Positions 7,663 through 14,852 of a stretch of 15,580 nt of DNA are shown in pieces. This stretch comes from an uncultured Treponema sp. (lineage in GTDB: Bacteria > Spirochaetota > Spirochaetia > Treponematales > Treponemataceae). The position numbers and the translations under genes were made by a program. The stretch is from NCBI GenBank assembly GCA_937902125.1, contig CALDIB010000044.1, forward strand, positions 1 to 15,580, given 5' to 3'. Numbering within the stretch: the stretch's first letter is position 1; every line of letters begins with the position of its first letter. The notes beneath the pieces were generated by a model. The model worked only from the letters and a program-made list of their open reading frames with translations. It had not been told where the DNA came from and did no database searches.

Positions 7663-9597
7663 TTAATTTGCCGTCTGCCCCTTGGACAGGGCCAAAAATT
7701 CATCCTCGTCTATGATTGGAATTCCAAACTTGGCGGCTTTGGCGTTTTTGCCGGAGCCGCTATTTTTGTCGTTGGTCACAAGATATGACAAGTCCTTTGT
7801 TACGGAAGACTTTGCCGAGCCGCCCTTTTCTTTTACCAGCGCCTCGGCGTCCGCCCTTTTCATGGACCTTAACTCTCCGGTAAAACAAAACGAAAGGCCC
7901 GCAAAAACGCCGGACTTTTTTTCTTTTATGGTCAGAGCTCCGCTTTTTGCCAAGGCCCGCATTTCCTCGGCGTTTTCGGCAAGGCCTTGGGCAAAGGCGG
8001 CGGCGGTTATTTTTGCAAAACCGTAAACTTTTTCAAAGTCCTGGGCGCCGGCGCAAAGGATTTTTTCAAGGCTGTCAAAGCCGCCGGCAACAACCTTTTC
8101 AACCATTTGCTCGCCGATTCCCTCAATGTCAAAGCCGGCAACAAATTGCTCCAAGGTCAGGCTGGAATGAGCCTTTATGGAAGCGACGACATTCTTCGCG
8201 CCCAAAGAATTTTTTTCTTTGGCCATGCTCTCTTCGTTTAAAAAATAAGGAGTTAAAATTTCTTCCGTCAAAGAATAAATGTCGCTGATTCGTCCAAGCT
8301 TTTTGTCATTAAAAAGCGCGTTCACAATTGACTCGCCCAAATCGCGAATGTCGGCGCATTCTATCCACTTGAAAATTTGGTGCAAGACCCGCTTGGGGCA
8401 TTCCTTGTTGGGACAGTAAAGACGGCTTGGTGTGTCCATAAGACTGGAGCCGCAAGAGGAGCATTTTTTGGGAAAGACGACAGGAGAGCAATTTTTTTTG
8501 TCGTCCTCATGGGGAACAAGGCCTTCTATTTTGGGAATGATTTCTCCCCGCTTGACCACAAGGACATGGCTTCCGATTTGAACGCCAAGCTTTCTAAGGG
8601 TGTCCGGGTTGGCGAGGCTCGCGCGCTGAACTGTGGTTCCCGCAAGCTGAACCGGATCAAAGACGGCCACCGGCGTGTAAGTGGCGCCGTTTTCGCTCCA
8701 CTCAACTTGACGGACAACGCTTACCGCCTCCTCAAGGGAAAACTTAAAGGCAATTTGCCGGTCAGGACGGGCGCGGCTGGCGTCGCCAAGATTTATGGCC
8801 CGCTCCTTCACCACAAGGCCGTCAATGTCGTATTCAAGGCCGGGCCTAATTTCCATTACAGAAGCGCGGTAGTCCACAACCTCTTGGGCGCTCTTGCAAA
8901 TTTTTAGGGGAACCACATTAAAGCCGTTTTGTCCAAGCCAAGAAATTTTTTCTTCCTCGTCAAAAAAAGGATTGTCTCCGTCAGCGGCCAAAGCGTCGTA
9001 AGTTATAAGGCAAAGAAATTCGCTTTTCTCGCCGTCCTTCCGTTTCATAAGGCCGTTGGCGGCGTTTCGGCAATTGGCCTTGTCTGAAAAATATTTTTTG
9101 TGGACGCTGTGGGTCATAATCACTTCACCGCGAACGCCGCCGGTAAACGAAGGTGACTTTTCCAAGACGCTTAGAGCGCCTTGCATTTTTTTGGCGTTGG
9201 CCGTTATGTCGTCGCCAACGGAGCCGTCGCCCCGGGTAACAGCCCTGACCAGACGGCCTTTTTGATACTGCAATTCCAAAGAGGCGCCGTCAAGCTTGTA
9301 TTCCACCAAGTATTCGTCGTATGCGTGTTTTGCCGCCCATGCAAAAAACTGCTCCGGATCGGCGGCTTTTTCTTGGCTTCCCATGGGCATGACATGGCGG
9401 GCCTTTTCAAAGTTTCCGGAATCGGCGCCGACTTTTTTTAAAATCGGATTGTCGGGGTCAAGGCTTTTCAGTTCGTCCCAAAGTTTGTCAAATTCGGAGT
9501 CCTCTATTTCGGCCTCGCCGTTGTAATACGAGTCTTGATATTTTTTTATGAGCGCGGCCAGTTCGTCAATTCGGGCGCTGTCAAACAAATCCTTCAT
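7663..9597 (-). CDS. ligA: NAD+-dependent DNA ligase LigA
   Basis: LigA seals nicks in replication and repair using NAD+. The 644 residues include a compact Ia NAD-binding domain (1-70), an adenylation domain with catalytic lysine K101 in KLDG, and the conserved TRGDGSVGDD segment (121-130). An OB fold follows (about 305-370), then a four-cysteine zinc finger (C379, C382, C395, C400), helix-hairpin-helix repeats (about 410-545) and a C-terminal BRCT domain (about 563-640). It is slightly shorter than the usual 670 or so residues but lacks nothing essential. GGGGAT lies 8 nt upstream of ATG 9,597. The start is 11 bp after the trmB stop, making it the last gene of the operon that starts at 12,169. 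It converges with the M23 gene, with 7 bp between their stops and no clear terminator. Confidence 0.96.
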   Translation of the reverse strand: MKDLFDSARIDELAALIKKYQDSYYNGEAEIEDSEFDKLWDELKSLDPDNPILKKVGADSGNFEKARHVMPMGSQEKAADPEQFFAWAAKHAYDEYLVEYKLDGASLELQYQKGRLVRAVTRGDGSVGDDITANAKKMQGALSVLEKSPSFTGGVRGEVIMTHSVHKKYFSDKANCRNAANGLMKRKDGEKSEFLCLITYDALAADGDNPFFDEEEKISWLGQNGFNVVPLKICKSAQEVVDYRASVMEIRPGLEYDIDGLVVKERAINLGDASRARPDRQIAFKFSLEEAVSVVRQVEWSENGATYTPVAVFDPVQLAGTTVQRASLANPDTLRKLGVQIGSHVLVVKRGEIIPKIEGLVPHEDDKKNCSPVVFPKKCSSCGSSLMDTPSRLYCPNKECPKRVLHQIFKWIECADIRDLGESIVNALFNDKKLGRISDIYSLTEEILTPYFLNEESMAKEKNSLGAKNVVASIKAHSSLTLEQFVAGFDIEGIGEQMVEKVVAGGFDSLEKILCAGAQDFEKVYGFAKITAAAFAQGLAENAEEMRALAKSGALTIKEKKSGVFAGLSFCFTGELRSMKRADAEALVKEKGGSAKSSVTKDLSYLVTNDKNSGSGKNAKAAKFGIPIIDEDEFLALSKGQTAN

Positions 9598-9608
9598 CGG
9601 ACAATCCC

Positions 9609-10334
9609 CTATTCTTCCTTGACAAAAAACAATTCCCTTATGCCGCGGCCGGCCTCGATTCCCTTGCGCTCAAATTTTGTTTGAGGCCGCCATTCTTGAT
9701 GGGGCGAAAAGCCGTCGTATTTATTGGACAAGCCCTCTGTGGCCTTAAGCTCTTCAAGGGCCTCAAGCGCGTACTCTTCCCAGTCGGTGCACATGTAAAG
9801 GTAGCCGCCCGACCGCAATTTTCTTTGCAAAAGATTGGTGTTGGGCCTTCTCATAAGGCGCCTCTTGTGGTGCTTTTTCTTTGGCCAAGGATCGGGAAAG
9901 AAAATGTGAAAGCCGTCCACGGAATTGTCGCCAATCATTTTTTCCAAAACGTCAAGAGCGTCATGCTCCACAACATAAAGATTCTTCAAGTCGTTCCCGC
10001 GGATTTCGCTCAAGACGCGGCCCACCCCCGGCTTGTGGACTTCGATTCCCAAGTAATTTATGTTGGGATTTTCCTTTGCCATTTGAATTGTGGCCGCGCC
10101 CATTCCAAAGCCAATTTCAACCACAATGGGGTTTGTGTTTCCAAAAACGTCCACAAAATTTATTTGGCTTTCTTGAAAAGGAACGCAGTAAATGTGGGAC
10201 AAATCCTTGTAGGCTTTTTCTTGGGCGCTTGTCATTCGCCCCGCCCTCAAAACATAGGTTTTAATCGCGCGGTAAAAAGAATTTTCCTTTTTGGAATCAG
10301 GCTCCGTTTTTGGGGCCAGGTCAGTCGAGTCCAT
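9609..10334 (-). CDS. trmB: tRNA (guanine-N7-)-methyltransferase TrmB
   Basis: TrmB uses S-adenosylmethionine to make m7G at position 46 of the tRNA variable loop. The Rossmann motif I is VVEIGFGMG. The family signature FPDPWPKKKHHKRR follows in mid-protein, and TKFERKG lies near the C-terminus. I choose ATG 10,334 (241 residues, beginning MDSTDLAPK) because GGAG (10,344-10,347) lies 9 nt upstream; the earlier in-frame ATG at 10,349 has no Shine-Dalgarno. The chosen start lies inside the end of the upstream lipoprotein gene (14-bp overlap), suggesting translational coupling. The N-terminal 30 residues are a charged extension before the conserved core. Confidence 0.93.
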   Translation of the reverse strand: MDSTDLAPKTEPDSKKENSFYRAIKTYVLRAGRMTSAQEKAYKDLSHIYCVPFQESQINFVDVFGNTNPIVVEIGFGMGAATIQMAKENPNINYLGIEVHKPGVGRVLSEIRGNDLKNLYVVEHDALDVLEKMIGDNSVDGFHIFFPDPWPKKKHHKRRLMRRPNTNLLQRKLRSGGYLYMCTDWEEYALEALEELKATEGLSNKYDGFSPHQEWRPQTKFERKGIEAGRGIRELFFVKEE

Positions 10335-11004
10335 CAGACTTTTCTCCATTTTTGTATATTTTTGGCATCAAGCAAAGAACGTTTCCAATCAAAAACGATT
10401 CCCTAAAAAAAGAGGAATTTTTCACGCTCTTAAAAACGGAATCGTCGTCAATCCAATTGTTCCTTCTAATGTCAAAGTAAAGCAGCTCGTTAGCTTCCGA
10501 ATAAACGGCCACCCGCTTTTGGGCGGAAGGAAAAAGGTTCAAGGCGTAGTCGGCGTTGCCGGTCAGCAAGTCCGCGTTGTAAACCAGCGTAAAGATTCCG
10601 TCAGCCTTTTTTCCGGCGGCGTCAACGCATTCAACAATGTATTGGCCCTGGGGAAAGACTCCCGCAACGCCATCCTTTTCCGGAGGCGGCTCCAAATGGG
10701 GGCTTCCGGCCCAGCGCTTTCCGTTGGCTTGAAAAACCAAGGGGGAATCTATCGTCCAAAAATAGCCGTCTTTTTTGACGGACATGGACTCCAAGCGGCG
10801 GACATCGGAATTCATCTCCGCAAAAACGCTCAGGCGGCGGGCCGGAGCCTTGTCAGCTTCGTTCCAGTCAAGAACCAAATTGCATTGGGTCAGGGCAAAA
10901 TCGGCGGGATCGTCCGAACAAGAGCACAAGGCCGCGGAAAAAAACGCGAGAATAAAAAGCGCTGACGGGAAAATGAAATTTTTGGCAGGCGGAGGCTCTT
11001 TCAT
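10321..11004 (-). CDS. Putative lipoprotein of unknown function
   Basis: The 227 residues begin with a hydrophobic signal peptide (about 9-26) and a relaxed, spirochaete-style lipobox LCSC, with C29 (or C27) as the probable lipidated residue, then SDDPADF. The mature part is soluble and beta-rich (repeated short hydrophobic strands such as GYFWTIDSPLVF and GQYIVECVDAAG), resembling small adhesin-like or Ig-like lipoproteins; I do not recognise a named family. It starts one base after the stop of the upstream gene (TAGCATG) and overlaps trmB, so it is firmly within the operon. Location is probably the inner or outer membrane, facing the periplasm. Its link to tRNA modification or ligation is positional only. 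Confidence 0.75.
   Translation of the reverse strand: MKEPPPAKNFIFPSALFILAFFSAALCSCSDDPADFALTQCNLVLDWNEADKAPARRLSVFAEMNSDVRRLESMSVKKDGYFWTIDSPLVFQANGKRWAGSPHLEPPPEKDGVAGVFPQGQYIVECVDAAGKKADGIFTLVYNADLLTGNADYALNLFPSAQKRVAVYSEANELLYFDIRRNNWIDDDSVFKSVKNSSFFRESFLIGNVLCLMPKIYKNGEKSDGLD
10344..10347 (-). promoter_or_regulatory. Shine-Dalgarno deciding the trmB start
   Basis: GGAG lies 9 nt upstream of ATG 10,334 and overlaps the alternative ATG at 10,349, which itself has only an A-rich, non-Shine-Dalgarno upstream region. This favours the shorter TrmB. Confidence 0.6.
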
Positions 11005-11005
11005 G

Positions 11006-12169
11006 CTAGAAGTTGAATGTCAGCGTGATAACGGTCAAATCGTTTGACGAGAATTGGTTTACCAAAGAGTCAAACTTAACCTTAACCTTTTTGCACGCGT
11101 CGTCAAGATAAGAAAGATAATACATGCCCAAGTCCGTTCCTTCCTGTCCGTCAGGCATTTCGCGGTAAAAGTCAACCAAAGACTTTTTGTTGGTGTTGGC
11201 TGACTGGGCCGCGTCAATGGTGTCCTTGACTTCTTGGAACTCGTCGGTCTTGTTGTAAATTGTTATTTGCAAGCGGCCCTGCTTTCCGATGGAGGTTGAA
11301 CCGCCGCCAAGCTTCCAGCTTAGGAATACCAACTCGCCCTTGGCCTCCAACTCCCGGACAATTTTTTTGCGAACGTCCGGGTCAAGAATGAGCATGTTTA
11401 TGTCGTCGCGGCCGGGATACATGTTTTGGGCTTCTTTTGTTATGTTGGTGTTTTCGCTGTTCAAGGCCAATTCCATAATCATCGTGGATATGTAGTCGGC
11501 CACCCGGCTCTTGTCCATATAGCGGGAAAGAACCATGCGGGTTTGGCTCACCAATTCGGAAAAGCCTTCGTCCTTGTGAAAAAGGGTGAAAATGTGCCAG
11601 TTAAGGAGGCTCAGGCGGTTCATAAATTTTTCGGACATCAAAAGATAGATGTTCTTTTCTTCCGCCGAATACTCCTTGTTGGTCATAACGTTTTTCCAAA
11701 TTGGAGTCAAAATGTTTTTGCGGATTTGGTCAATCAAGGCGTTTTTGTTGGAAAGTTCCGCTCTCAACTGCTTGTCGGAAATTTGCGTCTTTTCGTCGAT
11801 GAGGCTTCCGGCGTGGGTGCGGTTGTATTTTCTAACGCAGTCGGTTTCTATGAGCGCCTGGAAAATTTCCCGGTCAAACTGCTTGTACATGACGGAATAA
11901 ACCACCAGCTTTGAAAGGTCCATGATTTCCTGGCGCTTGGAAACAAATTCCGACATGGATATTTCTATCTTGGAGATGTAGTCTATCAAAATCATGTTTT
12001 GAATGGACTGGGGGGAAAATTTGTTCAACGAAATTCCATACTCTTCTACATTGTCGGCCATCTTGATTCTTAAAAGCTTTTTTTTGTGGCTAATAAAGTT
12101 TGAAGTTCCGTCTTCCGTCAAAATAATCTTAAGTGGAAGATCAAGCATGAATTTTTTTCCGGACGCCAT
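11006..12169 (-). CDS. Uncharacterised protein with degenerate GHKL/histidine-kinase-like ATPase region
   Basis: The 387 residues have no signal peptide or membrane segment, so the protein is probably cytoplasmic. The first 210 residues are largely helical and unfamiliar. The C-terminal half has the order of a GHKL ATPase fold: an N-box-like MELALNSEN (E233, N237), a strand ITIYNK (302-307) where an Asp-containing motif would normally sit, then EGTDLGMYYL (343-352) resembling the G2 lid GTGLGL, followed by alternating strands to ITLTFNF at the end. Key Asp/Gly residues of the D-box are not evident, so ATP binding is doubtful. It is the first gene of the operon with the lipoprotein, trmB and ligA. 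The ATG is the first after an in-frame stop; GGAG lies about 12 nt upstream. I do not assign a function. Confidence 0.7.
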   Translation of the reverse strand: MASGKKFMLDLPLKIILTEDGTSNFISHKKKLLRIKMADNVEEYGISLNKFSPQSIQNMILIDYISKIEISMSEFVSKRQEIMDLSKLVVYSVMYKQFDREIFQALIETDCVRKYNRTHAGSLIDEKTQISDKQLRAELSNKNALIDQIRKNILTPIWKNVMTNKEYSAEEKNIYLLMSEKFMNRLSLLNWHIFTLFHKDEGFSELVSQTRMVLSRYMDKSRVADYISTMIMELALNSENTNITKEAQNMYPGRDDINMLILDPDVRKKIVRELEAKGELVFLSWKLGGGSTSIGKQGRLQITIYNKTDEFQEVKDTIDAAQSANTNKKSLVDFYREMPDGQEGTDLGMYYLSYLDDACKKVKVKFDSLVNQFSSNDLTVITLTFNF

Positions 12170-12193
12170 CTGTCTACATCACTCCATCAATTC

Positions 12194-12222
12194 ATTATAG
12201 CGCAGTTCCGCCATATTGTCTA
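12194..12222 (-). promoter_or_regulatory. Sigma70-type promoter of the GHKL-like/lipoprotein/trmB/ligA operon
   Basis: On the minus strand the -35 is TAGACA (12,217-12,222; 5 of 6). A 17-bp spacer leads to a -10 TATAAT (12,194-12,199; perfect). Transcription would start near 12,187, leaving a leader of under 20 nt. It lies outside the repeat copy B. Confidence 0.75.
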
Positions 12223-12271
12223 TAAAAAAATTCGCAAAATAATGGCCAAAAATGCGACAAAAGCGCTTTAA

Positions 12272-12404
12272 GGGCACCTCGAAAAACTCGCCTTCGGCGA
12301 TTTTTCGAAAGTGCCGGCGAGTTCTCTCGTCGCTATAATAGCGCGACTTAGAACATCGCATTTTCAAAGTTACCTCGAAAAAGCTGAACTTTTTCGAGGT
12401 CCCC
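12272..12404. repeat. MITE-like three-hairpin repeat, copy B
   Basis: Same layout as copy A: ends AGGGCACCTCGAAAAAC at left and, read in reverse, AGGGGACCTCGAAAAAG at right. Stems: H1 about 12,273-12,315 (long, nearly perfect); H2 12,321-12,354 (imperfect, sequence unlike copy A but still paired); H3 12,372-12,383 with 12,389-12,400 (12 bp perfect, loop CTGAA). TTAA flanks both ends (12,268-12,271 and 12,405-12,408). The right TTAA contains the dinG stop codon. On the minus strand H1 contains TCGCC-GAA-GGCGA followed by GTTTTT, so this copy could also end dinG transcripts. Confidence 0.8.
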
Positions 12405-14852
12405 TTAAGACAAAAGCTCTTCCACGGCTTCGGCTATTTGGTCAAGGGAAGAATAAAGGCGCTTTGTTTCGGGAAGGCTGTCCAAAAATATTTTTCCGTA
12501 GCGCTTTTCCATAACCCGCCGGTCAAGAACCACCACCGCGCCCTTGTCGCTGGAGCGGCGGACAAGGCGGCCAAAGCCCTGCCTAAATTTGATTACCGCT
12601 TCTGGAACGCTAAGCTCCATAAATGAAGAGCCGCCCCGCCGCTCCACGTCTTCCGCCCGCGCCGCGAAAACCGGATCGGAGGGAACGCTAAAGGGCAACT
12701 TTACGATTATGACTTGGCTCAAGGAACTGCCGGGAACGTCAATTCCCTGCCAAAAGGAGTCGGTGGCAAAAAGAACGCTGGACTCGTCGTTTTTAAAATT
12801 GTCCAAAAGCCTAAAGCGGTCGTCGTCCCCCTGCTTAAAGACCTTGTAGCCTTCCCTTTCAAGTTCGTATTGGCAAGTACTGCAAGCGCTCTTCAAGGAC
12901 TCGTATGAGGTGAAAAGGACCAGGCTTCTTCCCTTGGCCGCCTTTATCAATTTTATCAAGGCCATTTCCACATGGCGCTGAAATTCAATGTTGTCAGGAA
13001 AAGGAAAATCCTTTGGAACGGCCAGCAAAACGTTTTTCTTGTAAGGAAAGGGAGAGTCAAAGCCAGCGGTCTTTAGCCGGCCGCCCTCGGAAAAAGAAAG
13101 GCCTGTCCGCCGGGTCCAAAAGTCAAAGCTTCCAGCAATCTTAAGGGTGGCGCTGGCGCAGACCACGCTTTCCATGGGCTCAAAAACGCCCGTGTTCATA
13201 AGGGGCGCGATGTCAAGGGGCGTGCGGGAAAAAATTACGTAAAAAGGATTTCCGTCTTTCGCAAACTCTTCGTTAAGCCGTTGCTTTTGCGCCCAAAAAA
13301 CTTGGTCCCGCTTTTCGTCCCAAAAGCTGAAGTCCTTGCAAACCCCCGCCGCCTCGTCCAAGCGCCGCAAAATGGCCTTTGTTTCCCAGTAGGCGTTTTC
13401 GTTTTTGTCCTCGTCGGGAACGTTTTCGCAAATTTCCCTGACCAAGGCCACAAGGCGGCCAAGCTCGCTTCCAAGACTTGTCAAAAGGGAAATCAAAGGT
13501 GAAAAAGCCGGCGCGCTTGCGTCATTCAAGCGGCATGTCCATTGGTTTTGCATCAAGTCAAGGGCGGCGGTTTCAAGGCTTTCTATTCCCGCCTTGACTC
13601 GCGCCACAGCCTCCCCCACTTTTTCGCTGTTGTCAGGCCCTGCGGAAAGGGCGGTCAAGGTAAAGACATAGCCGGCAAGGCTTTGCCGCCGCTCCCGGTA
13701 AAGAAGGTTCAGTTGCTTTATGATTCTAAAGCGGGTGACTTGCTCGCTGAAAAAGCTTGTGGCCGCGCTTTCAATTCCATGGGCCTCGTCAAAGACAATC
13801 CGCTTGTAAGGCGGCAGGACGGCCGCGTCGTCATAGCCAACGGCGTTCATCCGGCTTTCTATGTCGGCGAACAAAAGATGGTGGTTGACCACTAAAATTT
13901 GGGCGTCGCTGGCCTCTTTCCGCGCGGCCATGACAAAGCACTTGTCCCGCCAAGGGCAATGAAGGCCCATGCAGGCGTCGCTTTCAGAGCAGACGCGGCC
14001 CCACAAACTTTCGCTGGGATTAAAGGCCAAGTCGCTTTTGCTTCCGTTGGAAGTGTTCTCCGCCCATTGGGAAATTTTTTCCAGCGCCTCAACTTCCGTC
14101 GTAAAAAGGTCCCGCTCTTTTTTTAATTCGTCAAGGCGCCTAAGGCAAACATAATTGTTCCGCCCTTTAAGCAAAACGGCCTTAATGTCAAGGCCAAGAA
14201 TTTTTTTTGCAAGGGGAATGTCCTTTTCGCTAAGCTGCTGCTGCAAGTTTATGGTGCCCGTGGAAACCACAACCCGCTCCTTGTTCCTAGAAGCCCAAAG
14301 CATGGCGGGAATCAAATAGGCGAAACTTTTTCCGACTCCAGTTCCGGCCTCAAAAGCCGCCAAGGAATTTTCGTTGAAGGCGCGGGCCACATTTTTTAAA
14401 AGCTCCACTTGAACAGGCCGCTCCTCAAAAGAGGCGGACATCTTGCTCAAACTTCCGCCGGCCATTATGCAAGAAGCAGCCTCGTCTTCGTCGAGGAGAA
14501 CAAGCTTTTTTGACGGAACAGGCTCCATCACCACATAAACTTGGCTCACATCGTTGTTGACAATAAAAAAGCCCGAAAGGTTTTCGTTGGCGCGGGCGGC
14601 CACAGACAAGTCGGCGGCGCTGGGAGTCAAGTCTCCCCCAGGATGGTTGTGAATGAAAACGCAGGGTTCCCGGGTTTCAAAAAAATTTACAGGAGCGCTA
14701 TGCTCGTTTCCCCGGGCGCAAGCCTTTATGGAAGTGACAACGCAATTTTCGTTTATCTGCCCGACAAAAAACACTTCGTTTCCGCCGGCGTCTTGAATCT
14801 CCCGCCGCATCTTTATGATTGCGGGCATGGATATCCGCTCTTCCGCCCTCAT
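12405..14852 (-). CDS. dinG: DinG-type Fe-S DNA helicase with N-terminal RadC/JAMM-like domain
   Basis: XPD/DinG-family 5'-3' helicase acting in replication-linked repair. Residues about 12-110 form a RadC/JAB-like domain with a complete JAMM pattern: E26, H68-x-H70, S78, D81. The helicase follows: Walker A AGTGVGKS (169-176), iron-sulphur cysteines C288, C294, C299, C305, DEAH box (355-358), SATL motif, and ATDSFWQGIDVPG with QGFGRLVRR near the C-terminus. All helicase motifs are intact. The first residues (MRAEER) are read from the foreign right segment, because the same bases encode GGRAD of the neighbouring DUF4125 frame. The native start is therefore probably lost, and true spirochaete sequence begins about ISMPAIIKMRRE. 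The stop TAA abuts repeat copy B. It is called dinG-like; an RNA/DNA helicase role cannot be excluded. Confidence 0.88.
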   Translation of the reverse strand: MRAEERISMPAIIKMRREIQDAGGNEVFFVGQINENCVVTSIKACARGNEHSAPVNFFETREPCVFIHNHPGGDLTPSAADLSVAARANENLSGFFIVNNDVSQVYVVMEPVPSKKLVLLDEDEAASCIMAGGSLSKMSASFEERPVQVELLKNVARAFNENSLAAFEAGTGVGKSFAYLIPAMLWASRNKERVVVSTGTINLQQQLSEKDIPLAKKILGLDIKAVLLKGRNNYVCLRRLDELKKERDLFTTEVEALEKISQWAENTSNGSKSDLAFNPSESLWGRVCSESDACMGLHCPWRDKCFVMAARKEASDAQILVVNHHLLFADIESRMNAVGYDDAAVLPPYKRIVFDEAHGIESAATSFFSEQVTRFRIIKQLNLLYRERRQSLAGYVFTLTALSAGPDNSEKVGEAVARVKAGIESLETAALDLMQNQWTCRLNDASAPAFSPLISLLTSLGSELGRLVALVREICENVPDEDKNENAYWETKAILRRLDEAAGVCKDFSFWDEKRDQVFWAQKQRLNEEFAKDGNPFYVIFSRTPLDIAPLMNTGVFEPMESVVCASATLKIAGSFDFWTRRTGLSFSEGGRLKTAGFDSPFPYKKNVLLAVPKDFPFPDNIEFQRHVEMALIKLIKAAKGRSLVLFTSYESLKSACSTCQYELEREGYKVFKQGDDDRFRLLDNFKNDESSVLFATDSFWQGIDVPGSSLSQVIIVKLPFSVPSDPVFAARAEDVERRGGSSFMELSVPEAVIKFRQGFGRLVRRSSDKGAVVVLDRRVMEKRYGKIFLDSLPETKRLYSSLDQIAEAVEELLS
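14826..14852. other. Putative chimeric junction, right
   Basis: Two minus-strand frames share the bases between about 14,833 and 14,852: one gives NEGGRAD of a DUF4125 domain, the other gives MRAEER of DinG. Left of about 14,833 only the DinG frame is protein-like: the DUF4125 frame degenerates into Arg/Lys-rich residues down to 14,698. Right of it only the DUF4125 frame is. DUF4125 proteins normally continue GGRAxCQDD, which is missing here. Confidence 0.75.

Noticed and set aside
7640..7680. Bidirectional terminator between the M23 gene and ligA
   Set aside because: Only 7 bp separate the stops and no convincing hairpin with T-runs is visible.
8377..8907. Plus-strand frame of 176 codons
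   Set aside because: Antisense to ligA across its adenylation, OB and zinc-finger domains; no independent evidence of coding.
9681..10406. Plus-strand frame of 241 codons
   Set aside because: Antisense to trmB, whose motifs are clear; no domain or Shine-Dalgarno support.
12179..12367. Minus-strand frame of 62 codons beginning MKMRC
   Set aside because: It reads through repeat copy B and shares KMRC with the frame in copy A only because the DNA repeat is shared; the two frames diverge afterwards.
14698..14832. C-terminal continuation of the DUF4125 frame
   Set aside because: Residues become Arg/Lys/His-rich and overlap the conserved RadC/JAMM region of DinG in another frame; read-through beyond the join.
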